In this document: one piece after another, positions 33,492 through 41,842 of the stretch
Position numbering within the stretch: position 1 is the stretch's first letter
Layout of the letters: each line of letters opens with the position of its first letter
NCBI GenBank assembly: GCA_002500135.1
Contig: DLSM01000010.1
Span: 87,649-151,648 of the forward strand
Reading direction: 5' to 3'
Length of the DNA: 64,000 nucleotides
DNA from: Christensenella sp. UBA7862
GTDB taxonomy: Bacteria; Bacillota; Clostridia; Christensenellales; UBA1242
Position numbers and translations under genes: made by a program
The notes under the pieces: model-generated
The model's database searches: none
Told to the model about the DNA's origin: nothing
The model's input: only the letters and a program-made list of their open reading frames with translations

Positions 33492-33791
33492 ATGTTAGCA
33501 TCAAAAGATAGAGCAACTTTAAGGGGCATTGCCTCAACTCAAGAAGCAGTTTGCTTTGTGGGGAAGGAAAGTCTTAGCGAAAGTTGCCTTGAAAGCATTG
33601 AAGACGCACTTGCTGCTCGTGAACTTGTAAAAGTTTCCGTGCTTCAAAATTGCGACAGCGACACAAAGTCCATTGCGAACGAAATTAGCGAAAGACTTGA
33701 ATGTGACTGCGTTGGCATTGTTGGGAGAAAAATTGTTATTTACAAATATAACCCTAACAACAAAAATCATGTTTTATCAATAAAATTTTAA
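33492..33791 (+). CDS. yhbY: YhbY-family ribosome assembly RNA-binding protein (CRM domain)
   Basis: 99 residues, one CRM domain: LASKDRATLRGIAS, FVGKESLSESCLESIEDALAARELVKV, and GIVGRKIVIYKYN, where the GxxG-type loop (IVGRK) contacts RNA. YhbY associates with pre-50S particles. It sits nine bases after obgE with GGAGA as ribosome binding site. Its stop overlaps by three bases the end of the converging membrane-protein gene. Confidence 0.93.
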   Translation: MLASKDRATLRGIASTQEAVCFVGKESLSESCLESIEDALAARELVKVSVLQNCDSDTKSIANEISERLECDCVGIVGRKIVIYKYNPNNKNHVLSIKF

Positions 33792-34621
33792 GAGGACTTT
33801 TGTAAAGTCCTTTTTTTTGCCAAACATAAAATTGATAAGAAAAACATCACAGAACTCATCAAAACATAATAAAAATTATATCTAACTACAAGCGAGCAGA
33901 AAAATATCAAAAGTCCGCTTAAAAAATACTTTTTTGCTTTTGGCGGGTCAATGGCTTCCTTGGCTAGTTCTTTAAATTTAATTTTGTTTTGTGAAACGCT
34001 TACAAGTTCAATTTCTGGTGGGGTGGAATATTTGCAAAAATATTCATATGCCTTTGAAAAAACATAAACTTCAACCTTAACATTCTTTATTGATTGCAGC
34101 AGAGTTAAGTCTTCTTTTTGACAAGTTTGGCACAAAATAATAAGCGAATTAACCTCACTTTTTAGGGCAAATTTTGCGTGAGATAGTGCCAAAGATATGT
34201 CAAGCGGTTTTTGTTCAAGTGCAACAAATGTAAGAGTATTTTCCTTCAAATACAAATTGTTTTTCACTCGCTTGCCAAGTGTTTCGCCCACAAGCATTGT
34301 CCGTTCTTTTTGAGAAAGTGACATATAATTTATAAAAAAATCTTTTGTGTTATCCAGCAGTTGTTTTTGAGAAGTTGCGGGACGCCTTTTATCACGAAGA
34401 GCGTACCTTAAAACATTTAGCCCCGCCAAAATTACAAGAGAAATAGCAACCGATGTGGCAAAAGATTTTGTCACAAATCTTATCCACGCAAGAAGAAATA
34501 GAAAAATACATAAATTGAAAAATATCCAATCAAGAAGTCTTGCAAGAGAGAATTTTTTGAACAATTTTGCGAGCGTTTCTTTAAAGTTATATGACTTTTT
34601 TGTTACATTTACATTTTCCAT
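33788..34621 (-). CDS. Unknown membrane protein with central soluble domain
   Basis: 277 residues, minus strand. Two N-terminal helices (about residues 30-68), a soluble middle of about 150 residues (LYLKENTLTFVALEQKP, SEVNSLIILCQTCQ, NVKVEVYVFSKAYEYFC, with alternating strands and helices reminiscent of a restriction-endonuclease-like or Rossmann-type fold) and two C-terminal helices (FLSGLLIFFCSLVVRYNFYYVLMS). I do not recognise the family. It interrupts the usual obgE-yhbY-nadD-yqeK-rsfS order, standing where nadD and yqeK would be. Confidence 0.6.
   Translation of the reverse strand: MENVNVTKKSYNFKETLAKLFKKFSLARLLDWIFFNLCIFLFLLAWIRFVTKSFATSVAISLVILAGLNVLRYALRDKRRPATSQKQLLDNTKDFFINYMSLSQKERTMLVGETLGKRVKNNLYLKENTLTFVALEQKPLDISLALSHAKFALKSEVNSLIILCQTCQKEDLTLLQSIKNVKVEVYVFSKAYEYFCKYSTPPEIELVSVSQNKIKFKELAKEAIDPPKAKKYFLSGLLIFFCSLVVRYNFYYVLMSSVMFFLSILCLAKKRTLQKSS
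33793..33819 (+). terminator. Terminator after yhbY
   Basis: GGACTTT pairs with AAAGTCC across a short loop, followed by eight T (ending 33819). It lies inside the 3' end of the opposing gene. Confidence 0.75.
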
Positions 34622-34722
34622 ATCTCAATTTTTGACCAAATTATCTACAATATTCTTGTTTTGCTTGTGTTTTTTTTGCTTTTGAGTTATGCTAATAGCA
34701 TAAATGTAATTTCGGAGGACTT

Positions 34723-35139
34723 ATGAGCAAATACCCAGAAAAAGTTGTTGAACTTTGCAAACTTCTTGACGAAAAAAAAGCAAGCGATATTGTCGTGTGT
34801 GACGTTTCAAAAGCAAAGGACTTTGTAAAATATTTTATTGTAGCAACACTTGATTCTACAGCACACATAAGGGAAGTTGTAGATTTTCTTATGGAAAACA
34901 CTTCTGGCGGTGACTTTTCTTTTTGGCAAAGAGAAGGCTTTAATATGAGCGAATGGGTCGTGCTTGATTATTATGACGTCTTTATTCACTTGTTTACAAA
35001 AGACGAGCGAAATCACTATAGTTTTGACAAACTCATGTCGGGCGAAGCCTCTGTGCAATCTTACAAACGAATTTTATCCGACATCCAAAAACAACAAAAA
35101 CTTCAAAATGAACAAACAAAGGAAAAGAATAAAAAATGA
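34723..35139 (+). CDS. rsfS: Ribosome silencing factor RsfS
   Basis: 138 residues; family core is about 110. Motifs: VVELCKLLDEKKASDIVVCDVS, FVKYFIVATLDSTAHIREVV and the signature WVVLDYYDVFIHLFTKDERNHYSFDKLM. A lysine/glutamine-rich tail follows. RsfS binds L14 and blocks subunit joining in stationary phase. GGAGG ribosome binding site. Its TGA overlaps the ATG of the next gene by four bases. Confidence 0.95.
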   Translation: MSKYPEKVVELCKLLDEKKASDIVVCDVSKAKDFVKYFIVATLDSTAHIREVVDFLMENTSGGDFSFWQREGFNMSEWVVLDYYDVFIHLFTKDERNHYSFDKLMSGEASVQSYKRILSDIQKQQKLQNEQTKEKNKK

Positions 35140-35702
35140 ATGCAAGTGAAATATTTTTTTGGGTTCTTATCAGCGTGTTTTGTTTGGCGTTTTTGTTCCT
35201 AATTGTGGAAGTGGTGGCATTTCAAATTGTAAAAATAAAAGGCAAAAAACTTCTTCCAGATGTAAAGGAAGATAGACTTTTGATGTTTGAAATTTCACTT
35301 TCACTTCGCCAAACAAAAATCATTGCAAAAGAAATTTTGCCTTACATAGAAAATGGCGATATAATAGTTTTGCAAGGTGACTTGGGGGCTGGCAAAAGTG
35401 TCCTCACAAGGGAAATTTTGGGACAACTTGGTGTAAAGAACAAAATTACAAGCCCAACTTTCACTTTGGTCAACGAATACAAAACGGGAAATGGGCATTA
35501 TTATCATTTTGATATGTATAGGCTTGAGGACGAAACAGAAGCGGAAAACATTGGCTTTGAAGAAATGATTGCAGACGGTGAGGCTATAAAATTTGTTGAA
35601 TGGGCAGAAAATGTGAAAAATTATCTGCCAAAACACTATAAAAAAATCTCAATCGCAAAACTCGGCAAACACAGCAGAGCCATTGCTTTTGAGCAAATTT
35701 AA
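35136..35702 (+). CDS. tsaE: tRNA t6A synthesis ATPase TsaE with N-terminal membrane segment
   Basis: 188 residues. From about residue 50 it is a normal TsaE: SLRQTKIIAKEIL, P-loop GDLGAGKSVLTREIL, SPTFTLVNEY, YHFDMYRL, FVEWAENV. TsaE drives turnover of the TsaB-TsaD complex that makes t6A37. Unusually, residues 1-49 encode a hydrophobic helix (FFWVLISVFCLAFLFLIVEVVAF) and a basic linker. The ATG at 35136 overlaps the rsfS stop (ATGA) and has AAGGAAA upstream. An internal ATG at 35283 has only a distant AAGGA (13 bases), so the anchored form seems the main product. tsaB follows nine bases downstream. Confidence 0.9.
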   Translation: MNASEIFFWVLISVFCLAFLFLIVEVVAFQIVKIKGKKLLPDVKEDRLLMFEISLSLRQTKIIAKEILPYIENGDIIVLQGDLGAGKSVLTREILGQLGVKNKITSPTFTLVNEYKTGNGHYYHFDMYRLEDETEAENIGFEEMIADGEAIKFVEWAENVKNYLPKHYKKISIAKLGKHSRAIAFEQI

Positions 35703-35711
35703 AGAGGAATT

Positions 35712-36761
35712 ATGGAACTTATTATTGACACAAGTTCAGATGAACTTATTGCTATTTTAAAAGATAAGGGAAAAGTGTATCAAGCAGAAAAACTTCGCGG
35801 AAAACACCAAGAAACACTTTTGCCACAAATTGACTTGTTGCTGAAAAACACTAGCAAAACTTCAAAAGATATAGACGTTTTTGGCGTTGTTGTGGGGCCA
35901 GGGTCTTTTACGGGTGTAAGGCTTGCAGTGTCCACAGTCAAAGCCTTTTGTTCAGTTTTCGACAAAAAGGTTATCGGCATAAATATGCTTGAACTTTTGG
36001 GTGAAAAACTAAAAGACGGGCAAGCAGCCGCAATAAAATGCACCAGTCAAAAAGTTTATCTTGTAAAGAAAGAAAGAGGTGAACTCCATAAGTCCGTTTG
36101 CCCAAATGAAGAAGTTTTGCCACTTGCAAAAACTCACAATCTTTTTGGCTTCAACATGGGCAAAATTGGGGAAGAAACTCTGCCACAAATTGCTTTAAGC
36201 ACAGACGATTACATTAACTTTGTTGAAAGGGAGATTAAACAAAACAACTTTGTTCCCGCTCAAAGACTTGAACCAGTGTATATGGCTCTTTCTCAAGCGG
36301 AAGAAGAACTTTTGAAAAAAGAACATACACAAATTGTTCCTTTTGAAGAAAAATATGCAGAAGATATGTTTGAACTGCAAGACGCCGTCATGCCAGAACT
36401 TGACAAAATGTCAAAAAAGAGTTTTATGGCGGAATTTAAGGAAAAAACAAGAACATATTTTGTTGCAAAAAGAGGAGATTTTGTTGTAGGCTATATTGGA
36501 CTTTTGTCTTGCGACACCGACCAAAATATAGTTAGCGTTGCCGTCAGAAAAGAACTTTGGGGACAAGGAATTGGAAGCAAACTTGTCTTGCGAGCAAAAA
36601 AGTTTGCCGTGGATAATGACTACAAAACTTTGTCACTTGAAGTTGATGAAAAAAATGATAGAGCGGTTACTTTTTACAAAAAAATTGGCTTTGAAGTAAC
36701 AAATATTAGAAAAAAATATTATAAGGATAATGACGCCCTTGTGATGTTTTTGAAAATATGA
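35712..36761 (+). CDS. tsaB: TsaB-RimI fusion
   Basis: 349 residues, two domains. Residues 1-205 are TsaB, the ASKHA-fold partner of TsaD in t6A synthesis (LIIDTSSDELIAIL, GVVVGPGSFTGVRLAVSTVKAF). Residues 212-349 are a GNAT acetyltransferase of the RimI type (IVSVAVRKELWGQGIGSKLV as the acetyl-CoA loop, EVDEKNDRAVTFYKKIGF, YYKDNDALVMFL), which acetylates the N-terminus of S18. In most bacteria these are separate neighbouring genes; the fusion keeps them together. Its stop overlaps the next start by four bases. Confidence 0.93.
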   Translation: MELIIDTSSDELIAILKDKGKVYQAEKLRGKHQETLLPQIDLLLKNTSKTSKDIDVFGVVVGPGSFTGVRLAVSTVKAFCSVFDKKVIGINMLELLGEKLKDGQAAAIKCTSQKVYLVKKERGELHKSVCPNEEVLPLAKTHNLFGFNMGKIGEETLPQIALSTDDYINFVEREIKQNNFVPAQRLEPVYMALSQAEEELLKKEHTQIVPFEEKYAEDMFELQDAVMPELDKMSKKSFMAEFKEKTRTYFVAKRGDFVVGYIGLLSCDTDQNIVSVAVRKELWGQGIGSKLVLRAKKFAVDNDYKTLSLEVDEKNDRAVTFYKKIGFEVTNIRKKYYKDNDALVMFLKI

Positions 36762-37501
36762 AATGTTATTTTGAGAATGTAGAAATAAACTATGAAATAT
36801 TAAAAACGGGGGAGATAGGCACTCCCCTTGTTTTTTTGCATGGCTGGGGTGGCAGCACAAAAAGTTTTGAATATTTTGCAAAGAAAATGAGTAAATATCG
36901 CACATGCGTCCTCATTGACTTCCCGCCATTTGGAAAATCTGGAAGTTTTGACACTCCTTGGGATGTTGACAAATATACAAATTGTGTTTTGCAAGTTTTA
37001 AAAGACATTGGGGCAAAAAAATGTGACATTGTAGCACATTCCTTTGGCGGCAGGGTCGCCCTTCAAATGGCTGGAAAAACTGATATTGTTAGGCGAATGC
37101 TTCTCACTGGCTGTGCGGGGATAAATCAAAAAAGTTTTAAAACAAAATGCAAAATTAGGATATATAAGTTTAAAAAGTTTTTATGCAAATGCGGACTTTT
37201 ATCAAAGTCAAAACTTTTGGGCAAGGGAAGTGAGGAATACAAAAATCTTTCCCCTATTATGAAACAAACTTTTAGGAATGTTGTAAATTATGATGAAAGA
37301 TATTTGTTCAAAAATATTTCTTGCCCAACACTTCTTGTTTGGGGAAAAGATGACACAGCAACCCCTTTTCGCTGGACAAAAATCTTTAAAAAACATATAA
37401 AAGATTGTGAAGTTATAAGTCTAGACGGCGACCACTTTGCTTATCTTCAAAATGCGAGCAAATTTCTTAAAATAATGCAATCTTTTTTGGCAAAAATATA
37501 A
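36758..37501 (+). CDS. Alpha/beta hydrolase
   Basis: 247 residues. The fold's marks are visible: oxyanion region FLHGWGGST (residue 26 on), nucleophile serine in VAHSFGGRVAL (about residue 95), acid in VWGKDDTATP (about residue 197) and catalytic histidine in DGDHFAYL (about residue 226). A lysine-rich lid lies between (CKIRIYKFKKFLCK). Substrate cannot be told; esterase or thioesterase are common. The start overlaps the TsaB-RimI stop (ATGA). Confidence 0.85.
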   Translation: MKCYFENVEINYEILKTGEIGTPLVFLHGWGGSTKSFEYFAKKMSKYRTCVLIDFPPFGKSGSFDTPWDVDKYTNCVLQVLKDIGAKKCDIVAHSFGGRVALQMAGKTDIVRRMLLTGCAGINQKSFKTKCKIRIYKFKKFLCKCGLLSKSKLLGKGSEEYKNLSPIMKQTFRNVVNYDERYLFKNISCPTLLVWGKDDTATPFRWTKIFKKHIKDCEVISLDGDHFAYLQNASKFLKIMQSFLAKI

Positions 37502-37560
37502 AATCATTAACTTTTGGTTTGAATATACAAAAAATAGTGCTAAAATAAAGCGAGGTGAAA

Positions 37561-39186
37561 ATGAATTTTCTTGCAGTTGATAACATTCATTTGTATATAA
37601 CGATTGTCCTATCGCTCCTAAACGGAGTGCTTATGTGCTTTGCTTCATACAAATATTTTCAAATTATCCAACTTTCTGGCTACAAACTCAAAGGCTACTT
37701 CAGTTGGCTTAGGGAAACAAAGTGGAGTTATGCTTTAAGAATGGTGCTTTTAAGTTTGCTCAGTGGCTTTTGCGTACTTGTAACGAATGCACTTTTCAAC
37801 GTCTATCACAAGCAAGCGTTATATTCATATATCGGGTTGATATTTTATTTCTATTTTGCAATCGTCTTCATAAAAGCCCTTTACAACGCTCCAAAGAAAA
37901 TTCCACTTAAAAACACCACCCGCATGACAAGACTTAATGTTGCAATGTTCATTTTCGTAAGTTTGTTTTCGTTTGCAGTCGTTTGGGCGTCATTTCAACA
38001 CCTAAATTTTGTAAAGTTCGGGGCCTTGTGCTTTGTGCCTGCATTTGTTGTGTTTATTGTTCCTATCGTGCATATAATAATGCTTCCACTTGAAAAACTT
38101 ATCGTTGCAAGATATCTTCACAGTGCAAAAAGAAAACTTGTCAAACGCCAAGACTTAATTAAAATTGGCATTACGGGAAGTTATGCGAAAACAAGTGTAA
38201 AATACATCTTGAACACAATTCTATCTCAAAAATACAAAGTTTGTATGAGCCCTCAAAGTTTTAACACCCAAACGGGACTTAGCAAAGTGGTGAACAACTA
38301 TCTTACAGACCTAGACCAAGTTCTTATTGCCGAAATGGGGGCAAGGAGCAAGGGAGATATCAAAAAACTTTGCAAACTTATCTCGCCAAAATATGGAATA
38401 ATAACGGGAATTTCACCACAACACCTTTTGACATTTAAATCTTTGGATAACATAAAGAAAACAAAATTTGAACTGGTGGAAAGTTTGCCAAGTGACGGAA
38501 CTTGTGTGTTTAATGGTTTTGACAGCGAAGTTTGCGACATGTATTCATGGACAAAATTAGAGAAAAAATATCTTGTTGGAAAAGACAAAGACCTTGCCGC
38601 AAAAGACATTACATTTGACCAAGATGGCACAAAATTTACCCTTGTTATGGGTAAAAAAGAGTATAAAGTTTCAACAAAACTTTTGGGCGAACACAATGTC
38701 CAAAACATATTACTCTGCGTCAAAATGGCAAAATGCCTTGACCTTGACGACAAACAAATTATTGCTGGAATTGAGTCCTTGCAACCAGTGCCACATCGAC
38801 TTGAAATTATAAAAACTCCAACAAACATTATCCTTGACGACTCCTTCAACGCAAATGTCCGTGGCAGCAAAATCGCTCTTGATGTGTTGAGCAAACTTCC
38901 GGGTAGAAAAGTTGTTATAACTCCAGGGCTTGTGGAACTGGGAGAAAAAGAATATGAAGAAAACTTCGCCTTTGGTGCGGAAATCGCAAAAATATCTGAC
39001 TTTGTAATTATCGTAAACAAAGTGAATTTTGAAGCAATTAAAGCAGGTCTTGACAGCGAGAACTTTAAGGAAGAAAATATCTTCCAAGCCGAAACCCTAG
39101 ACCAAGCCAAAATACTCATGAAAGACTTTCTCGCCCCCGGTGACACAATCCTCTTTGAAAACGACCTCCCAGACAACTATATCTAA
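37561..39186 (+). CDS. Membrane-anchored Mur ligase (MurF-like) with altered P-loop
   Basis: 541 residues. Residues 1-190 hold about five membrane helices. From residue 200 it follows Mur ligases: ITGSYAKTSVKYIL where MurF has GSNGKTTT, MGARSKGDIKKLCKLISPKYGIITGISPQHL (MurF: E-GA...GEI..L..I..P..G.ITNIG..H, here without the usual N-IG), NVQNILLCV, and PHRLEI, LDDSFNAN, GLVELG. This is like MurF (adds D-Ala-D-Ala) but with membrane helices and Tyr-Ala replacing Asn-Gly before the P-loop lysine. It may ligate a different lipid- or wall-linked substrate. ATG at 37561 follows GAGG; GTG at 37555 would overlap that site. Confidence 0.8.
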   Translation: MNFLAVDNIHLYITIVLSLLNGVLMCFASYKYFQIIQLSGYKLKGYFSWLRETKWSYALRMVLLSLLSGFCVLVTNALFNVYHKQALYSYIGLIFYFYFAIVFIKALYNAPKKIPLKNTTRMTRLNVAMFIFVSLFSFAVVWASFQHLNFVKFGALCFVPAFVVFIVPIVHIIMLPLEKLIVARYLHSAKRKLVKRQDLIKIGITGSYAKTSVKYILNTILSQKYKVCMSPQSFNTQTGLSKVVNNYLTDLDQVLIAEMGARSKGDIKKLCKLISPKYGIITGISPQHLLTFKSLDNIKKTKFELVESLPSDGTCVFNGFDSEVCDMYSWTKLEKKYLVGKDKDLAAKDITFDQDGTKFTLVMGKKEYKVSTKLLGEHNVQNILLCVKMAKCLDLDDKQIIAGIESLQPVPHRLEIIKTPTNIILDDSFNANVRGSKIALDVLSKLPGRKVVITPGLVELGEKEYEENFAFGAEIAKISDFVIIVNKVNFEAIKAGLDSENFKEENIFQAETLDQAKILMKDFLAPGDTILFENDLPDNYI

Positions 39187-39190
39187 CCTC

Positions 39191-39220
39191 AAAAGACTAG
39201 ACCTTCTAGTCTTTTTTCTA
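39191..39220 (+). terminator. Intrinsic terminator, left copy of a 30-bp direct repeat
   Basis: AAAAGACTAGA (39191-39201) pairs with TCTAGTCTTTT (39205-39215), then TT. The same 30 bases recur exactly at 41833-41862, on the other side of the three-gene cassette. Confidence 0.88.
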
Positions 39221-39224
39221 GGGG

Positions 39225-39253
39225 TTGACAAATAGATGAAAATATGGTAAAAT
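39225..39253 (+). promoter_or_regulatory. Promoter of the three-gene cassette
   Basis: TTGACA (39225-39230), 17-base spacer, TAAAAT (39248-39253), five bases after the left terminator repeat. Confidence 0.65.
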
Positions 39254-39277
39254 TCCTATAATATCAAGGAGGGGGAT

Positions 39278-40378
39278 ATGAAATTATTTAAAAAGAAAGC
39301 AATAATTGTATCTATCTTTATGGCAATTATTGTGAGTTTATCATTTCTTATGTCAGGATACATAAACTCAAAAACAGAAATCGCAGTCCGAAATGTGGAT
39401 GTTAGCGAAATTGGCACCTTATCGTATGAAGAAAAAGCCGCAGAACTAAAAGAAAAGTTTGATAGTATTGAAACTTTTGAAAATGATGATTATATTGGCT
39501 TTTGTGGTGAGATTAATGTTGATAAATATAATTTGTTAAATACAAGTTATGAGAATGATGAGGTAAAGGAAAAATATGCCTCACAAATTAACAAAAATAC
39601 AGATGAAATTACTATAGAGAAAAATATAATTGTTGATGGGACAAGTGTTGGAACTGTTTCAGAATCTTTTAGTACAAGGTATGATGAAGTAAATGATAGA
39701 TACCTTCTTATTGATCAAGATGGGAATGAGATTGATGTTTTTACACAACTAAATGAAGACAATATGAATGAATGTTTTGCACTTTTTGCTGTTATTGCAA
39801 CGCTCACTATAAAACAGATTATAGCAGTTTGTGTTGTTACAGCAATCACTATTGTTGTCGCTGTGAATGCAAAAACTATTGCAAATGATATTAAAACCTT
39901 GGTTGATGGAGTTCGTGACGGAGTTATTTCTTTCTGGGAAAGAATTAAACTTATGCTTGGACAGATAACTGCAATAGCCTTGGCTGGAACAATTTCTTTA
40001 ACAGAGGCTTTGGCTAAGGAAATATATGAAGTGGCAAAAAATCGAAAAGATTGTTATTTGTTGTGTGGAACTATAACTGGGGCAGGCTTTATTCCAATTA
40101 TGTATAAATTTACAAATTATGAAAACGCACGTAATTGGATAAAACGAGGCGGTTCTGTTTGGTCACCATTCTCATCAACAGCCGAAAGATGTGTTGAAGG
40201 GGCGGGATTTGTCCCAGGGGGAAAAGATGAAATGAGCAAGCAATATGTTCCTTACGTGGCAGAGTGCCACAAGATTTCACCATTTTCATTTTATCATTAT
40301 CATACGCTTAGAAATCATAGTTATATTAGAGTAAACAATTCTGCTCATTCGTTCTTTGGTTTGCCAGTTAGAAAATAG
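39278..40378 (+). CDS. Exported toxin-like protein of unknown family
   Basis: 366 residues, start behind AAGGAGGGGG. N-terminal membrane/signal helix (KAIIVSIFMAIIVSLSFLMSGY), an acidic extracytoplasmic region (residues 30-170), a second hydrophobic stretch (about 172-200, AVIATLTIKQIIAVCVVTAI), a linker, and a compact C-terminal domain of about 110 residues rich in Cys, His and Tyr (DCYLLCGT; RCVEGAGFVPGG; YHYHTLRNHSYIRVNN). This layout, a membrane-passing N-part with a small separate C-terminal domain, is that of polymorphic or bacteriocin-like toxins. The assignment is by architecture only. Codon use is A/T-rich. Confidence 0.45.
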   Translation: MKLFKKKAIIVSIFMAIIVSLSFLMSGYINSKTEIAVRNVDVSEIGTLSYEEKAAELKEKFDSIETFENDDYIGFCGEINVDKYNLLNTSYENDEVKEKYASQINKNTDEITIEKNIIVDGTSVGTVSESFSTRYDEVNDRYLLIDQDGNEIDVFTQLNEDNMNECFALFAVIATLTIKQIIAVCVVTAITIVVAVNAKTIANDIKTLVDGVRDGVISFWERIKLMLGQITAIALAGTISLTEALAKEIYEVAKNRKDCYLLCGTITGAGFIPIMYKFTNYENARNWIKRGGSVWSPFSSTAERCVEGAGFVPGGKDEMSKQYVPYVAECHKISPFSFYHYHTLRNHSYIRVNNSAHSFFGLPVRK

Positions 40379-40388
40379 TGAGGGTGTT

Positions 40389-41120
40389 ATGGAAGAATTT
40401 AAAAAGATAAATGACTTATCGGATTACATGAGTGAAAATTACAAGGCAAGCAAGTTTCTAAATTTGAAAAATGCTTCTGAAAGATTTCCTAACTTGTTTT
40501 ACTCTAAAAATATTTCTGAAATATCAAACTGCTTAATAAACGAGGGTGATAGATATGTTTGTTATGTGTTTGATAGGAAAGAGAATGTTTTTATCATAGC
40601 CAGTTATTATGAAGATAACACAATAAGAGAAATCTTTATTCCTGACGAATTCCAGTGCGATTTTGATAAAAGTGAAATTGATAAATTATATTCATTTGTC
40701 CCTTTCTTTACACAATATATGAGTAATAACGGAGCAAGTGAATTTAACAATATAATAAAAAAATACAATGGCGTTTATAATGAAGAAAACATAAAAGATT
40801 TGTTTGTGAACTGCTTTAATGCGAAGGAAGTTAGTGAACAAGAAGTTTATGATAATTGTTTTTTGATTAGAAATATTGAAATCAATAATATAAATCAAAA
40901 AGAGAAAGTTAAAAATCAATTTCATAATTTTACAAAGAAATGTTTTTATCTCGAGGGAGAAATGTTCTATATCCCTAGACTTGAAAAAGAGTGCTATATT
41001 GTTGTTGAATTTAGTAACAACAAACTTATAAGTATTATGTTTGGCTTTAACCGTTTTAAATATAAAAGGCAACTTGAACAACTTGTTGATGTTAAAGAAG
41101 TTTTGAATTTATTATCTTGA
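40389..41120 (+). CDS. Unknown protein, possible immunity partner
   Basis: 243 residues, soluble, acidic, start ATG behind GAGGGTG, ten bases after the toxin-like gene. Helical start (MEEFKKINDLSDYMSENYKASKF), then alternating strands (YVCYVFDRKENVFIIASYYEDN, YIVVEFSNNKLISIMFGFN). No membrane helix and no family I recognise. Position immediately after a toxin-like exported protein and similar A/T-rich composition suggest a cognate immunity or modifying protein; this is inference. Confidence 0.5.
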   Translation: MEEFKKINDLSDYMSENYKASKFLNLKNASERFPNLFYSKNISEISNCLINEGDRYVCYVFDRKENVFIIASYYEDNTIREIFIPDEFQCDFDKSEIDKLYSFVPFFTQYMSNNGASEFNNIIKKYNGVYNEENIKDLFVNCFNAKEVSEQEVYDNCFLIRNIEINNINQKEKVKNQFHNFTKKCFYLEGEMFYIPRLEKECYIVVEFSNNKLISIMFGFNRFKYKRQLEQLVDVKEVLNLLS

Positions 41121-41152
41121 GGATTGTGCTTTTATGATAAAGGAGTATTTAA

Positions 41153-41842
41153 TTGAAAAAAAGAACTTTAATTATAAATTACATCGTTTTGGGGCTGCTG
41201 TTTATTGTGAATATTATGGCTATAATTTTCTATGTAACACCAGTGGACACGGATAGAGTTTTTGAAGAAAATATACTGAAAGTTGTTGAAATTAAGTCTT
41301 CAAGCGACGAAGAGGCTTGGGGATATGCCACTGGGTTTTTTATTGATGGTAATGGCACAATCTTAACGAATAGGCATGTCGTTAGAGATTTAACATCTAA
41401 TGTAAACTATGGTGTGATAAAAGTGCGAACTGCAACTGAAGAAGAATGGATTGACGCAACAATTTTAAAAGTTAGTGAAAAAGATGATTTGGCGTTGATA
41501 AAAATAGAAAGGGAAAATACAAAATATTTTGTCTTTGATGAAAATGTCCTTAATGGAGAAACAATTTTTACAATAGGCAACCCTAGTGGGTTTGGGTTGT
41601 CATTTGCTACTGGTGTTGTTTCCAGTAATAGAAGGGGTATTGTTTATAATGGTCAAGAGATTGAAACTATGCAAACAAGCCTTGTGATAAATGAAGGAAA
41701 CAGTGGTGGACCTGTTTTTAATTTAAGTGGAAAGGCGCTAGGAATTATCAGTTTTAGATTAAAAGATAGGAATAATGATGTTATTCAGGGTGTATCATTT
41801 GCATTAAGAGCAAGCACAATAAATAACTTTTTAAAAGACTAG
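41153..41842 (+). CDS. Membrane-anchored trypsin-like serine protease (HtrA-type, no PDZ)
   Basis: 229 residues, TTG start behind AAAGGAG. One N-terminal membrane helix (residues 6-28) and an S1C protease domain with an intact triad: His in LTNRHVV, Asp in EKDDLALIKI, Ser in EGNSGGPVFN. It lacks the PDZ domains of DegP/HtrA. It would act outside the membrane, perhaps processing or degrading the exported cassette protein. Its stop TAG lies inside the right-hand terminator repeat, so the repeat boundary cuts exactly at the gene end. Confidence 0.88.
   Translation: MKKRTLIINYIVLGLLFIVNIMAIIFYVTPVDTDRVFEENILKVVEIKSSSDEEAWGYATGFFIDGNGTILTNRHVVRDLTSNVNYGVIKVRTATEEEWIDATILKVSEKDDLALIKIERENTKYFVFDENVLNGETIFTIGNPSGFGLSFATGVVSSNRRGIVYNGQEIETMQTSLVINEGNSGGPVFNLSGKALGIISFRLKDRNNDVIQGVSFALRASTINNFLKD

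Noticed and set aside
35283..35702. TsaE starting at the internal ATG 35283, without the membrane helix
   Set aside because: The nearest ribosome-binding-like site is 13 bases away, while 35136 has a proper one and the ATGA overlap with rsfS. Kept as an alternative only.
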